From a virus, in IMG/VR virus record IMGVR_UViG_3300014720_000215, positions 1 through 21,873 of that record: a stretch of 21,873 bases of DNA; one strand, 5' to 3'. Positions 1-7,567 of the stretch are shown in pieces. A program made the position numbers and the translations under genes. Every line of letters starts with the position of its first letter. The stretch's first letter is position 1. The notes beneath the pieces are model-generated. The model had not been told where the DNA came from, made no database searches, and worked only from the letters and a program-made list of their open reading frames with translations.

Positions 1-1447
1 CTCGGCCTAACTCCTCAATGCTAACAGTAAGATCATTTTGAAACTTTACAGTATGTGGTAATCCAATGGAGTCTAAGTAGTGTCCCAACCTTGCGTTGAG
101 ATAACTTAAATTTTGATCAATGATCTTTTTACGAATAAAACTATCTTTGTTAGTTAACAGTTTTAATAAAAATTCTTGATGATCTCGTATTCTGGTTAAT
201 TCATTAATCACATCATAACTGATTGTTTGCACTGCAGATTGCTGCATTTCTTGAATTTGATCATGATAGGGATCAGTCTCATTTTGTCGAGCAGTTAACT
301 GAGTTAACACTGTAGCCATACTGGATCTATGTTCAAATGCATCACTTTCATTTTCGTAAAAAGTAACCGGTTTAGTACACACAAACACAGGATTGGCTTC
401 TAAGATTTCTTTTTCACTATACAAAGAATCTAAGTTCTTTTTACTTTCACCCAACGCTGACTGTTTTTCTTTTAATACTACTTCCATCTCATGATCATGG
501 ACTGATTGCCCGCATGCATAACATTTATGATCTTTAAGAGATTTAACTTCTGAATCTAAAGTACTCCAGATTTTTTGTTCTTTTAACAAATCTTTTTTAA
601 CTAAATCAGATTTGGATTTGTGTTCTCGTTGCAATCTTACTTGTTCATTATAAATTGCAAATGTTTTGTGTGCTGCAAGTTCTGCTTCAATATCTAATTT
701 AGCTAACTGATCATATGCTGTCTGCAATGATTCGCAATCTTGAGTTTTCTTTTGTAACCATAATGTTTGCCTGCGGATTAACGAATCGATTTGTTCTTGA
801 ATTTTTTTATTTGCATCTATGTTGGCTTTGATTCTGAATTCTTCGGCTTGTATTGCATCTTTAGTAGTTTTGTTTTGTTCTTTAAGCAGTTCTGCCTTTT
901 CACTTAATAAAGTAATGCCTAGCAATTGTTCGATGATTGCACGTTGGTCATTTGCTCTCAAGCTTAAAAATGGTTCCGTATAAGTGTTTAATGCCACAAC
1001 ATGTTTAAACATGTCATGGCTCATGTTTAACAATTTTTCAATATCGTGCTGTGTCTCCCTGCTGTCACCTTGACTGTTATCGTCTTTGCTTTCTTGCTCT
1101 CGATTATTGATATAAAATTTTAAAATATTAGGCTTTCGACCACGTTCAATTCGATAAGATTGATTGTTACATTCAAAATCAATTGTAACCAACATGTGTT
1201 TATTATTGGTTTTATTGATTAGATTATCTTTTTTAATATTGGTTAATGCTTGTCCATATAGCGCATAACTTAAAGCATTGATGATAGTAGTTTTACCTGT
1301 ACCATTTCTGGCACCTGAATCATCGCCGCCTAAATCTAAATTTTCTCCAAGAACCAAAGTTAAATCACGTCGATCAAAGTCAATACCTTGGGTAGCATTA
1401 CCTACACTCATAAAATTCTTTACACTCAGAGCCTTAATTTTAAACAT
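1..1447 (-). CDS. gp46: Recombination endonuclease subunit gp46 (Rad50/SbcC-like ATPase), C-terminus cut off by window edge
   Basis: This is the ATPase subunit of the phage Mre11/Rad50-type complex, which processes DNA ends for recombination-dependent replication with gp47. Reading leftward from ATG at 1447 gives 482 uninterrupted residues beginning MFKIKALSVKNF. A Walker A motif, GARNGTGKTT, has its lysine at residue 52. Long charged, coiled-coil-like stretches run through roughly residues 190-300 and 320-350. A zinc-hook motif CYAC at residues 309-312 lies between them, as expected for dimerisation at the coiled-coil apex. The visible part ends in SIEELGR, so the ABC signature and Walker B motifs must lie beyond the left edge. 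T4 gp46 is about 560 residues, so roughly 80 are missing. The start ATG overlaps the gp47 stop by one base (TAATG), suggesting translational coupling. The family assignment is firm. Confidence 0.95.
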   Translation of the reverse strand, partial: MFKIKALSVKNFMSVGNATQGIDFDRRDLTLVLGENLDLGGDDSGARNGTGKTTIINALSYALYGQALTNIKKDNLINKTNNKHMLVTIDFECNNQSYRIERGRKPNILKFYINNREQESKDDNSQGDSRETQHDIEKLLNMSHDMFKHVVALNTYTEPFLSLRANDQRAIIEQLLGITLLSEKAELLKEQNKTTKDAIQAEEFRIKANIDANKKIQEQIDSLIRRQTLWLQKKTQDCESLQTAYDQLAKLDIEAELAAHKTFAIYNEQVRLQREHKSKSDLVKKDLLKEQKIWSTLDSEVKSLKDHKCYACGQSVHDHEMEVVLKEKQSALGESKKNLDSLYSEKEILEANPVFVCTKPVTFYENESDAFEHRSSMATVLTQLTARQNETDPYHDQIQEMQQSAVQTISYDVINELTRIRDHQEFLLKLLTNKDSFIRKKIIDQNLSYLNARLGHYLDSIGLPHTVKFQNDLTVSIEELGR

Positions 1448-2463
1448 TATAGATTCCGATAAATGTCTAACAATAATTTGTTATCGTAGTGGTCACTAGC
1501 GATAGCGTCGAGCTGATTTGTAACTATTTGATCTACACTTTCGAAAGCAACGTTTCCTTGGATAGTTACATCGCTTAAATCAGTGTTCTTTTTAGGAATT
1601 AAAGTAATTTCACGCAATTGATGACTTTGCATAAAAGTTTCTTTAATAAATGTAGCCTCTTCATAGCTAATATCAATGTCGATATTAACCCGAACATGCA
1701 TACCAGGTTTTAGTATTTGATCGGCATGATTCAGAATTGCCCCAAGGCCCAGTACACGATAAGTTGGTTGATCGGGCCAAGCATAGTATTCTGGATCTTT
1801 GCCCCATTCTAAAACACAAAGCCCGCGGTCATCATCTGCTGCATCTGCGTAATTATGAGGGAAACAATTACCGATATATGTAATATTTTTATGAGTTTGT
1901 CGTTTATGAAAATGACCAGTAAAAACATGTTCGATATTATTAAACGCTTCTCTTTTAAGTTCGCCATGATCGGGCATTTGAACCATGGCATTCATGAAAA
2001 AATGCGGCAATTCAAAATGCCCAAACATATATTTGCTGTGTAGTTTTGGAATACGTTTATAGTCTTCTCCTACTAACCAAGGAGCAATAATGACATCACC
2101 ATCATAGACCCAGTCATTACAGATTTTGACATTGGGAAGATGTCTTGCCCATTCTACACTTTGTATGTCACGTTTATCTCTGTAGTACAAATCATGATTA
2201 CCAGGAATAAAATACACCCGATCAAAATTGTCATTTAGCATTTCTATGCATCGAATCGAGTAATTTAATGTAAGTATGTTGATACTGGCGCGATTGTTGT
2301 GATAGTCTCCGAGAAAAAAACAAGTTTCACAACCATGCTCTTTTGCAGTTTTACAAAACCAAGTAATAAATGCAAGGCAGTCTTCATTATGAGTTAAACT
2401 ATTTGATTTTAACCCAAGATGCAAATCGGTGCATATTGCCGCTTTTTTAAAAAGGTTAGTCAT
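1447..2463 (-). CDS. gp47: Recombination endonuclease subunit gp47 (Mre11/SbcD-like nuclease)
   Basis: This is the metal-dependent nuclease partner of gp46. The protein has 338 residues, essentially the length of T4 gp47 (339). The calcineurin-like phosphoesterase motifs appear in order: TDLHLG near residue 12 (D-x-H), FLGDYHNN near 50 (GD), PGNHDLYY near 88 (GNHD), a histidine in FGHFELP near 148, and TGHFHKRQ near 182 (GHxH). These supply the usual two-metal ligands, so the enzyme looks intact. It starts at ATG 2463, 17 bases after the gp55 stop, and has no clear Shine-Dalgarno sequence, so it may depend on read-through from gp55. Its TAA stop shares one base with the gp46 start. Order and overlap are consistent with one leftward operon 55-47-46. 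Confidence 0.96.
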   Translation of the reverse strand: MTNLFKKAAICTDLHLGLKSNSLTHNEDCLAFITWFCKTAKEHGCETCFFLGDYHNNRASINILTLNYSIRCIEMLNDNFDRVYFIPGNHDLYYRDKRDIQSVEWARHLPNVKICNDWVYDGDVIIAPWLVGEDYKRIPKLHSKYMFGHFELPHFFMNAMVQMPDHGELKREAFNNIEHVFTGHFHKRQTHKNITYIGNCFPHNYADAADDDRGLCVLEWGKDPEYYAWPDQPTYRVLGLGAILNHADQILKPGMHVRVNIDIDISYEEATFIKETFMQSHQLREITLIPKKNTDLSDVTIQGNVAFESVDQIVTNQLDAIASDHYDNKLLLDIYRNL

Positions 2464-2480
2464 CTGTATATTATAGCAAA

Positions 2481-3350
2481 TTATTCGTCATAGGTGCTAG
2501 ATCCAGATTGCCAGTTTTGTCTAGTGTAACTTGGGTTCAGATTATTAATTTCTAGTATATCATCACGTAAATTTTGATTTCGTTTTTCGATGTTTAATAC
2601 ACGAGTAAAACTGTTAGTAATCGCTGCAGTATAATATGCAAATGGGTTTTGACTTTTTGATTCGTCAAATTGAAGTCCAATTTGGCTTAGTTGTAATAGT
2701 GCTTGACTACGCATTTCGTCATTGTAAGTGTAACCCCTCCAATTACTACGTGTAGCATAGCGTTCGCATAATTTCATAAACATCAACGCTAATTTCGGAG
2801 TCATTGCTCCGTGATCTTTACTAAAATGTCCAGTGTCAATCGGCCCCTGCCAATGACTTTTCCCTACAATATAAGGCGTATTATCTTCTGATACTCGATA
2901 ATGAAAAAACGGCGGGAAATTAACTTTGACATACTTGTTGTGTTTGGGGTCTTCGAAATCATATTCTGTTAACGTTAACTCATCCTCATTCATTAATTCT
3001 TTGGCGGCGTTTTGAGCTTTTTTAGTTTTTACATCGTCTATGGGGATGTGTTCCCAAGTCATCACTCTAAAAACTACTTCAGTTGCTGAAATTTTAGTAT
3101 ATTTGATTTCGAAATTTTCTAACTTTTGCTTTTCACCAGTTTCTACAATTGCTTGATCATATGCTAATTTAGCAAGACGTTCTGCTCTTGCTTTGCGCGC
3201 CTCGAGTATATTTTTTTTATTAATTTTAGTTATATCTGGCAGTATTAAATCATAATGTTCAGCATCGGGGTCTATATATGAACAGTAAGAATTTTTGCTT
3301 TTGTGTATTTCTTTTAATATGTCCTTATTGTTTAAGTAGTTGTGTTTAAT
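2481..3350 (-). CDS. gp55: Late-transcription sigma factor gp55, enlarged, with probable ATT start codon
   Basis: This is the phage sigma factor that directs host RNA polymerase to late promoters. The frame encodes 289 residues if it begins at ATT 3350-3348. Residues 2-15 (KHNYLNNKDILKEI) match the T4 gp55 N-terminus as I recall it (KYNYVNNKELLQAI). Residues about 183-251, with NWRGYTYNDEM and FDESKSQNPFAYY, match the sigma region 2-like core. Between them lies about 150 residues absent from T4 gp55 (185 aa), including a basic stretch EARKARAERLAKLAY near residue 50. The first ordinary start codons, GTG 3065 and ATG 3062, would discard the conserved N-terminus. AAGGAG lies 7 bases before the ATT, and an in-frame TAA at 3374-3372 leaves no upstream ATG. 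The C-terminus (GSSTYDE) lacks an obvious clamp-binding SLDFL-like tail. Family is confident; the start is well supported but inferred. Confidence 0.88.
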   Translation of the reverse strand: MKHNYLNNKDILKEIHKSKNSYCSYIDPDAEHYDLILPDITKINKKNILEARKARAERLAKLAYDQAIVETGEKQKLENFEIKYTKISATEVVFRVMTWEHIPIDDVKTKKAQNAAKELMNEDELTLTEYDFEDPKHNKYVKVNFPPFFHYRVSEDNTPYIVGKSHWQGPIDTGHFSKDHGAMTPKLALMFMKLCERYATRSNWRGYTYNDEMRSQALLQLSQIGLQFDESKSQNPFAYYTAAITNSFTRVLNIEKRNQNLRDDILEINNLNPSYTRQNWQSGSSTYDE

Positions 3351-3357
3351 TTTTATT

Positions 3358-3363
3358 CTCCTT
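3358..3363 (-). promoter_or_regulatory. Ribosome binding site that decides the gp55 ATT start
   Basis: On the minus strand AAGGAG is followed by a 7-base spacer (AATAAAA) and then ATT at 3350-3348. This is an ideal Shine-Dalgarno arrangement with no ATG, GTG or TTG at the right distance. The codon ATA at 3356-3354 is too close to the site to serve as a start. It is the strongest ribosome binding site seen in the leftward operon. Confidence 0.8.
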
Positions 3364-3379
3364 GGACACAGTTAATAGT

Positions 3380-3408
3380 ATTGTACAGATTAATGGGCAA
3401 AAAGTCAA
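3380..3408 (-). promoter_or_regulatory. Sigma-70-type promoter for the leftward 55-47-46 operon
   Basis: On the minus strand TTGACT (3408-3403) is followed by a 17-base spacer and TACAAT (3385-3380). That is one mismatch from consensus in each hexamer, with the optimal spacing. Transcription would start near 3373, giving a leader of about 23 bases before the gp55 ATT codon. It fits early or middle expression by unmodified host polymerase. The assignment rests on sequence match and position only. Confidence 0.75.
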
Positions 3409-3439
3409 GATAATAAGTAATATGTTACTATTATTTTGG

Positions 3440-3449
3440 CAATAAATAT
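3440..3449 (+). promoter_or_regulatory. T4-type late promoter for the baseplate operon (48/54-53-954 aa-5-25)
   Basis: CAATAAATAT contains ATAAATA, seven of the eight bases of the T4 late promoter box TATAAATA recognised by gp55. It ends 18 bases before the ATG at 3468, so transcription would begin about 14 bases before the start codon. The identical 10-mer occurs before gp6 at 10104-10113. Repetition at two operon heads supports function over chance in AT-rich DNA. Confidence 0.7.
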
Positions 3450-3467
3450 AAGAAACGGATTTGTCTT

Positions 3468-4388
3468 ATGGCCACAGCAAGCTCTTATACTACTAATTAT
3501 CAATCTGACGGGTCTGCCCAAACCTTTACACAGGCCAGTCCTGTGGCTTATCAATCTTCTACACCAGGAGCAGTTGATAGATTGAGGAATGCTGGTCTTA
3601 CTCCAGGTGGAAACAGTTTAATTACTGATGTAGCGGGAAAAGTTTTAGGTTTTAATTTTTCTAATGCAGATGGCACAGTGATTCCCGCTGAAACAGATTG
3701 GCGTGCAAGAATTAGCATGGCAAGATATACAGCTCAATATTTTTACAACAATCCAAATAATTCGTTGTTATATCCTTTAAGTCAGACCAATGGAGTGATT
3801 TTCCCCTATACCCCGCAAATTACAATAAACCATACTGCCAAATATAATAGTCAAAATTTAACACACAGTAATTACAACAGCTATTTTTATGAAAACAGTG
3901 AAGTTGGTGCAATTAGGATTACAGCTGATTTTACCTGCCAAAATGTCGTAGAAGGTCGTTACATGATGGCAGTAATTCAGTTCTTCAGAACTTGCACAAA
4001 AATGTTTTTTGGTAATGATACTTTTGCTGGCACTCCGCCGCCATTAGTATTTCTGAATGGATTTGGTGCAGCATTTTTACCAAACGTGCCCTGTGTAGTT
4101 ACGCAATTCGAACAAACCATGCCTAAAGATGTAGACTATATTCAAGTTCCATTGGGCGTAGCAGGTGGATCTTTTAATAGATTGTTTGCAAGCACTGCGT
4201 TTGTTGAATCTGATGTGCCCAGTTATACTCCCAGCAGTTATGTCGCACTGCCTGCACATGCAGAAATGACTGTTACTTTACAACCAGTTTATAGTAGAAA
4301 AAATATTGCAGAAAACTTTACACTGCAAAAATTTGCCAATGGCGATCTAATAGAAAATGGAAATAGTCCAATTGGGGGATTTCTATAA
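3468..4388 (+). CDS. gp48: Baseplate tail-tube cap/initiator protein, gp48/gp54 family
   Basis: This structural protein sits on the baseplate hub and starts or caps tail-tube polymerisation. It has 306 residues. The diagnostic part is the centre: PYTPQITINHTAKYNSQNLT near residue 118, then SEVGAIRITADFTCQN near 147, RYMMAVIQFFRTCTKMFFG near 166, and PPPLVFLNGFG near 190, followed by MPKDVDYIQVP near 221. I recognise this as the tail-tube-like fold shared by gp48 and gp54 of T4-like phages. I cannot decide between the two paralogues by eye, and only one is present here; gp48 is the label usual in marine relatives. It begins at ATG 3468 behind a late-promoter-like box, and its TAA shares a base with the gp53 start. 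No signal peptide or membrane segment is visible, as expected for a virion protein. Confidence 0.85.
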   Translation: MATASSYTTNYQSDGSAQTFTQASPVAYQSSTPGAVDRLRNAGLTPGGNSLITDVAGKVLGFNFSNADGTVIPAETDWRARISMARYTAQYFYNNPNNSLLYPLSQTNGVIFPYTPQITINHTAKYNSQNLTHSNYNSYFYENSEVGAIRITADFTCQNVVEGRYMMAVIQFFRTCTKMFFGNDTFAGTPPPLVFLNGFGAAFLPNVPCVVTQFEQTMPKDVDYIQVPLGVAGGSFNRLFASTAFVESDVPSYTPSSYVALPAHAEMTVTLQPVYSRKNIAENFTLQKFANGDLIENGNSPIGGFL

Positions 4389-4687
4389 TGGCTACAATTT
4401 CATATAATAGAACCAGCTTATATTTTAAAACAACTTTTTCTGGCGATTATTTAGATGTTGCTCGATTCCCTCAGATACCCAAGTTAGCAGATGATGTAGT
4501 AATGACCATAAACAAAACTTATCAGTTCAGGCCCGATTTGTTGGCATTTGATCTTTATGGAGATTCGAATTATTGGTGGGTTTTTGCATTACGTAATCCT
4601 TCTACAATTAAAGATCCTGTTTTCGACATGCGTCCTGGAGTAAAAATTTATATTCCAAAAAAGAACACAATTACTAGTTTAATATAA
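4388..4687 (+). CDS. gp53: Baseplate wedge protein gp53 (short, LysM-like form)
   Basis: This baseplate wedge component in T4 helps join wedges around the hub. The 99-residue protein carries the conserved gp53 core, with YQFRPDLLAFDLYGDSNYWW near residues 45-64, then VFALRNPSTIKDPVFDM and the ending GVKIYIPKK. That ending resembles the closing strand of a LysM-like fold. T4 gp53 is about 196 residues, so this is roughly half length and retains the core domain. The ATG overlaps the preceding stop codon (TAATG), and the next gene begins one base after its own stop. It is therefore tightly embedded in the late baseplate operon and probably translationally coupled. Confidence 0.9.
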   Translation: MATISYNRTSLYFKTTFSGDYLDVARFPQIPKLADDVVMTINKTYQFRPDLLAFDLYGDSNYWWVFALRNPSTIKDPVFDMRPGVKIYIPKKNTITSLI

Positions 4688-4688
4688 T

Positions 4689-7553
4689 ATGGATCCCGAA
4701 TTATATAAACAGCCTGCTTCTAAAGTTACAGCATTAACTGTAGAAGAGCAACAGGCTATTAATCAACTTAATATCGATAACACTGCAGCAATTCAAGCTA
4801 ATTTTGGCACTGAACCTCAAGCTTGGACTGACTTTGGTGGTCGGGAAACAAATATAATTTCTAGAGACTTTCAAGACGAATTTCCAGAATTTAGAACTAC
4901 TGCACAACCAACTACCGCAGCAACAAATACAGCAGGTATCGAGCAAAAACCTTTGCCCAATCCGTTACATGATTATGAAAGTTATACCTATAATTTAAGT
5001 TTACATCTGCTGGGTACAAATGTTTTTAATCAGTTAGTAGGCAATCTCTCACCCGATAAAGTATATGTTCCACAAAATGTATTAGTAGCAAGTGCAGGCA
5101 GATACAATCAATTTTTTAATAGAGATCCTTCATTCAAAGAAGACTTTTATTTTGATAATTTCAGAATGAAGACTTATATTACTGCAACAACACGTAACAG
5201 AAACAGTAATCTAATAGAATGTAGTTTTACGATTATAGAGCCCATTGGATTTACTTTAATTAATAGACTATTAGAAGCATGCAATAGATTAGAATCTAGT
5301 GCTAATTCATATATACAAGTTCCATATTTGTTACAGATTGATTTTTTTGGATCTAAAAACAACGAATTTAACAATTTTAATGCAGCAGAATCGACCTTAA
5401 TTGGGCCTATTCCCGGAATGAGCAAATATGTTCCTATTAGGTTAGTTGATATTAAAACTAAAGTAACAGTTAGAGGCACTGAATATCAAATATCTGCAGT
5501 GCCATATAATCATCAAGCGTTTAATCAATTGAATATTTCTTTACCTATCGCCACAACTATCACAGGTTCATTAGTTAAAGACATGTTCAGTGGTGCTAAT
5601 GTTACACCAGATTCGTTGACTGTGGATGAAATTTTAACACAAAGAGAAATTATCACTAATCAAATTAATCGTTTACAACAAGTAACAGACAATACGTTTG
5701 ACCTTGCAAGAGAACAAGTTGATTTTAATTTAAAACAAATAGAAGTATACAAGAGACAGTTAACTAGTCAATTTAATGTTTTAGGTATTTCAGGGTATTG
5801 TGATGCAATAAATGAATATTATAGAAATTTAAAATCGGATGGAATGATCGGAGTATTAAACACTGTCAGAGTAGAATTTGATCCAGAAATAGGCAATAGT
5901 CAATTAATGATAGGACCTGTTAACGTATCATCCACACCTGCTAACGGTAGTTCTACATCTGCGCAGCGTGCTGCAGTTCAGGGACAAAACAATGATAATT
6001 CTCAAAGAAAAGCTCAATTGACCTTTGACGGTGCAACTGTAAATATTCCAGCCGGTATGACCATTGACAAATTAATTGATTGGGCTGTTAGGAACAGTGA
6101 TTATATAGGTAAACAAATAAGTGACCCTGAGGTACGGGCAGCAATACAAAATGGTGCATCTCCCACAAACACTTGGTTAAATTGGTTTAAGATTACTCCT
6201 AGTGTAAAGATTAAAGAATTTGACCAAAAACAAAACAAATATGCATATGACATTGTGTTTTATGTTAAAAAATTCAAAGTTGCTAATAAGCATCCCTATG
6301 CTCCCCGCGGAAAAGTTCCAGGGTATGTAAAAAAATACGACTATATTTTCACTGGAAAAAACAATGATATTATTGATTTAAATTTAGAATTAAACACACT
6401 AGCTATAACCGAATTAAGTATAGCAAGAAATAAAGATAGATATGTTCAAACTGCAGTAAATCAAAATAATCCTTATGCAAATCCTGATATAGGTGTACCT
6501 CCTGAACAATCGTTATTTTCTAATCTTAATGTTGATTTGTCAGTCAAGCAAAACCCTAACCCCAATGTAATAGCATTTACCAATGATGCTGCATCTACTG
6601 CATCCAGGGGTCGCGGTGGAGTGATGCAAAATAGTGTTGTGGCAGGAGATATACAACGTAATTTGTTAGTATCGGTCAAAGGTGATTTGATATCAGTTTC
6701 ATTGAAAATCATTGGAGATCCTCAATTTATTAAACAGGATGATTTGTTTTATTATCAAACTGCAAAAACTTATAATCAACAATTTATATCTACCGATGCA
6801 GGATCGAGTTTGTACATGGACGGTGGTGAATTATATGTTTTTTTAAACTTCGAATCTCCTAATGATTATGACGAAACTTTAGGCATTGCTATAAAAAATG
6901 AAAAATATAGATATAGTGAGTTCAGTGGAGTATACAAGGTTATCATTGTAGAAAATGTTTTTCAAAAAGGTGAATTTACTCAAACTTTGGACTTAGTTAA
7001 GTTATTTTATGATCAAGACGGAAAAGAAATTCCTAGTATATATCAAAGAATAGATTCGCTGGCTCAGAATTCTTTAGTGCCTACAGCAAGATTACAAAGT
7101 GTCAGATATTCAGGCCCCAGTGTTAATTTAGCAGCAGTTCGTTCTAGTCAATTGCAAAATGTTCAAACTGCTGTACAAGGTGCAGTAAACGGTGTAAATG
7201 GTATTGTACAATCCGCTAGTGCGATTAACAAAATAGGACAACAAATATTAAATCAAGCAGTTGGTAAAGCAGTGGGGCAAGTTGTAGGAAAAAGTGTAGA
7301 TTTTCTAGCTAAAGCAGGTAAAGATTTTATAGCTGATCTTACATCAGTTAAAGTTGACCCTGCGGTATTTGATTTAGAAGATGCTGCATTAGGGCAAGCA
7401 TTTTCACAAAACCTAGCGGATGCAACTCCAGAGCTTTATCCAGACTCTTGGAGTGAATTTTCCGATTTTTCTGACGTTGCTGGCCAGAGCTTAGGTGATT
7501 TAGCCGATTTAGATTTAGGTGACTTTAACAACTTAGATATTGGATTTTTATAA
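4689..7553 (+). CDS. Large baseplate or hub structural protein, possible gp27 counterpart
   Basis: This is a 954-residue virion protein without a firm T4 gene name. Residues about 98-220 (SYTYNLSLHLLG, YVPQNVLVASAG, NLIECSFTIIEPIGF, PYLLQIDFFG) form a conserved-looking block I associate with large structural proteins of marine T4-like phages. A second block lies at about 498-570 (NWFKITPSVKIKEFD, VKKYDYIFTGKNNDI). A third at about 660-770 (SVKGDLISVSLKIIGDPQFI, VFQKGEFTQTLDLV) has the strand pattern of tail-hub proteins. Residues about 825-885 are rich in Q, A, V and G and may be helical. The last 35 residues are acidic. It sits directly before gp5, where a gp27-like hub partner is needed, and no other gp27 candidate is in the window. 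The hub role is an inference from position and weak fold resemblance; a structural role is much safer. Confidence 0.75.
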   Translation: MDPELYKQPASKVTALTVEEQQAINQLNIDNTAAIQANFGTEPQAWTDFGGRETNIISRDFQDEFPEFRTTAQPTTAATNTAGIEQKPLPNPLHDYESYTYNLSLHLLGTNVFNQLVGNLSPDKVYVPQNVLVASAGRYNQFFNRDPSFKEDFYFDNFRMKTYITATTRNRNSNLIECSFTIIEPIGFTLINRLLEACNRLESSANSYIQVPYLLQIDFFGSKNNEFNNFNAAESTLIGPIPGMSKYVPIRLVDIKTKVTVRGTEYQISAVPYNHQAFNQLNISLPIATTITGSLVKDMFSGANVTPDSLTVDEILTQREIITNQINRLQQVTDNTFDLAREQVDFNLKQIEVYKRQLTSQFNVLGISGYCDAINEYYRNLKSDGMIGVLNTVRVEFDPEIGNSQLMIGPVNVSSTPANGSSTSAQRAAVQGQNNDNSQRKAQLTFDGATVNIPAGMTIDKLIDWAVRNSDYIGKQISDPEVRAAIQNGASPTNTWLNWFKITPSVKIKEFDQKQNKYAYDIVFYVKKFKVANKHPYAPRGKVPGYVKKYDYIFTGKNNDIIDLNLELNTLAITELSIARNKDRYVQTAVNQNNPYANPDIGVPPEQSLFSNLNVDLSVKQNPNPNVIAFTNDAASTASRGRGGVMQNSVVAGDIQRNLLVSVKGDLISVSLKIIGDPQFIKQDDLFYYQTAKTYNQQFISTDAGSSLYMDGGELYVFLNFESPNDYDETLGIAIKNEKYRYSEFSGVYKVIIVENVFQKGEFTQTLDLVKLFYDQDGKEIPSIYQRIDSLAQNSLVPTARLQSVRYSGPSVNLAAVRSSQLQNVQTAVQGAVNGVNGIVQSASAINKIGQQILNQAVGKAVGQVVGKSVDFLAKAGKDFIADLTSVKVDPAVFDLEDAALGQAFSQNLADATPELYPDSWSEFSDFSDVAGQSLGDLADLDLGDFNNLDIGFL

Positions 7554-7567
7554 ATTGAGAACAATGA

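Larger units (their letters stand above)
3351..3467. promoter_or_regulatory. Divergent control region between the early-type and late-type operons
   Basis: This 117-base AT-rich spacer separates the leftward gp55 operon from the rightward baseplate operon. It holds the leftward sigma-70-type promoter, the rightward late-promoter-like ATAAATA, and between them an imperfect inverted repeat at 3412-3435. In the repeat AGTAA and TTACT flank the loop TATG, and the stem extends across a two-base bulge. The repeat could be an operator or chance AT-rich symmetry. It has no GC stem or T-tract typical of a terminator. Confidence 0.6.

Noticed and set aside
1278-1499. Plus-strand open frame of 73 codons across the gp46/gp47 junction
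   Set aside because: It lies wholly antisense to conserved parts of gp46 (including the Walker A motif) and to the end of gp47. No ribosome binding site or recognisable product.
2464-2480. TATAAT-like sequence in the 17-base gap between gp55 and gp47 on the minus strand (TATAATATA)
   Set aside because: No -35 hexamer at proper spacing (the position reads AGCACC), and it does not match the late box ATAAATA. Chance in AT-rich DNA is more likely.
3412-3435. AT-rich inverted repeat as a transcription terminator
   Set aside because: The stem is short, AT-only apart from one G-C pair, has a two-base bulge and no T-tract. It lies between two promoters pointing outward, where a terminator has no transcript to stop.
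5174-5479. Minus-strand open frame of 101 codons within the 954-residue gene
   Set aside because: Opposite to a conserved structural block; its composition looks like the reverse complement of that block, with no family match.
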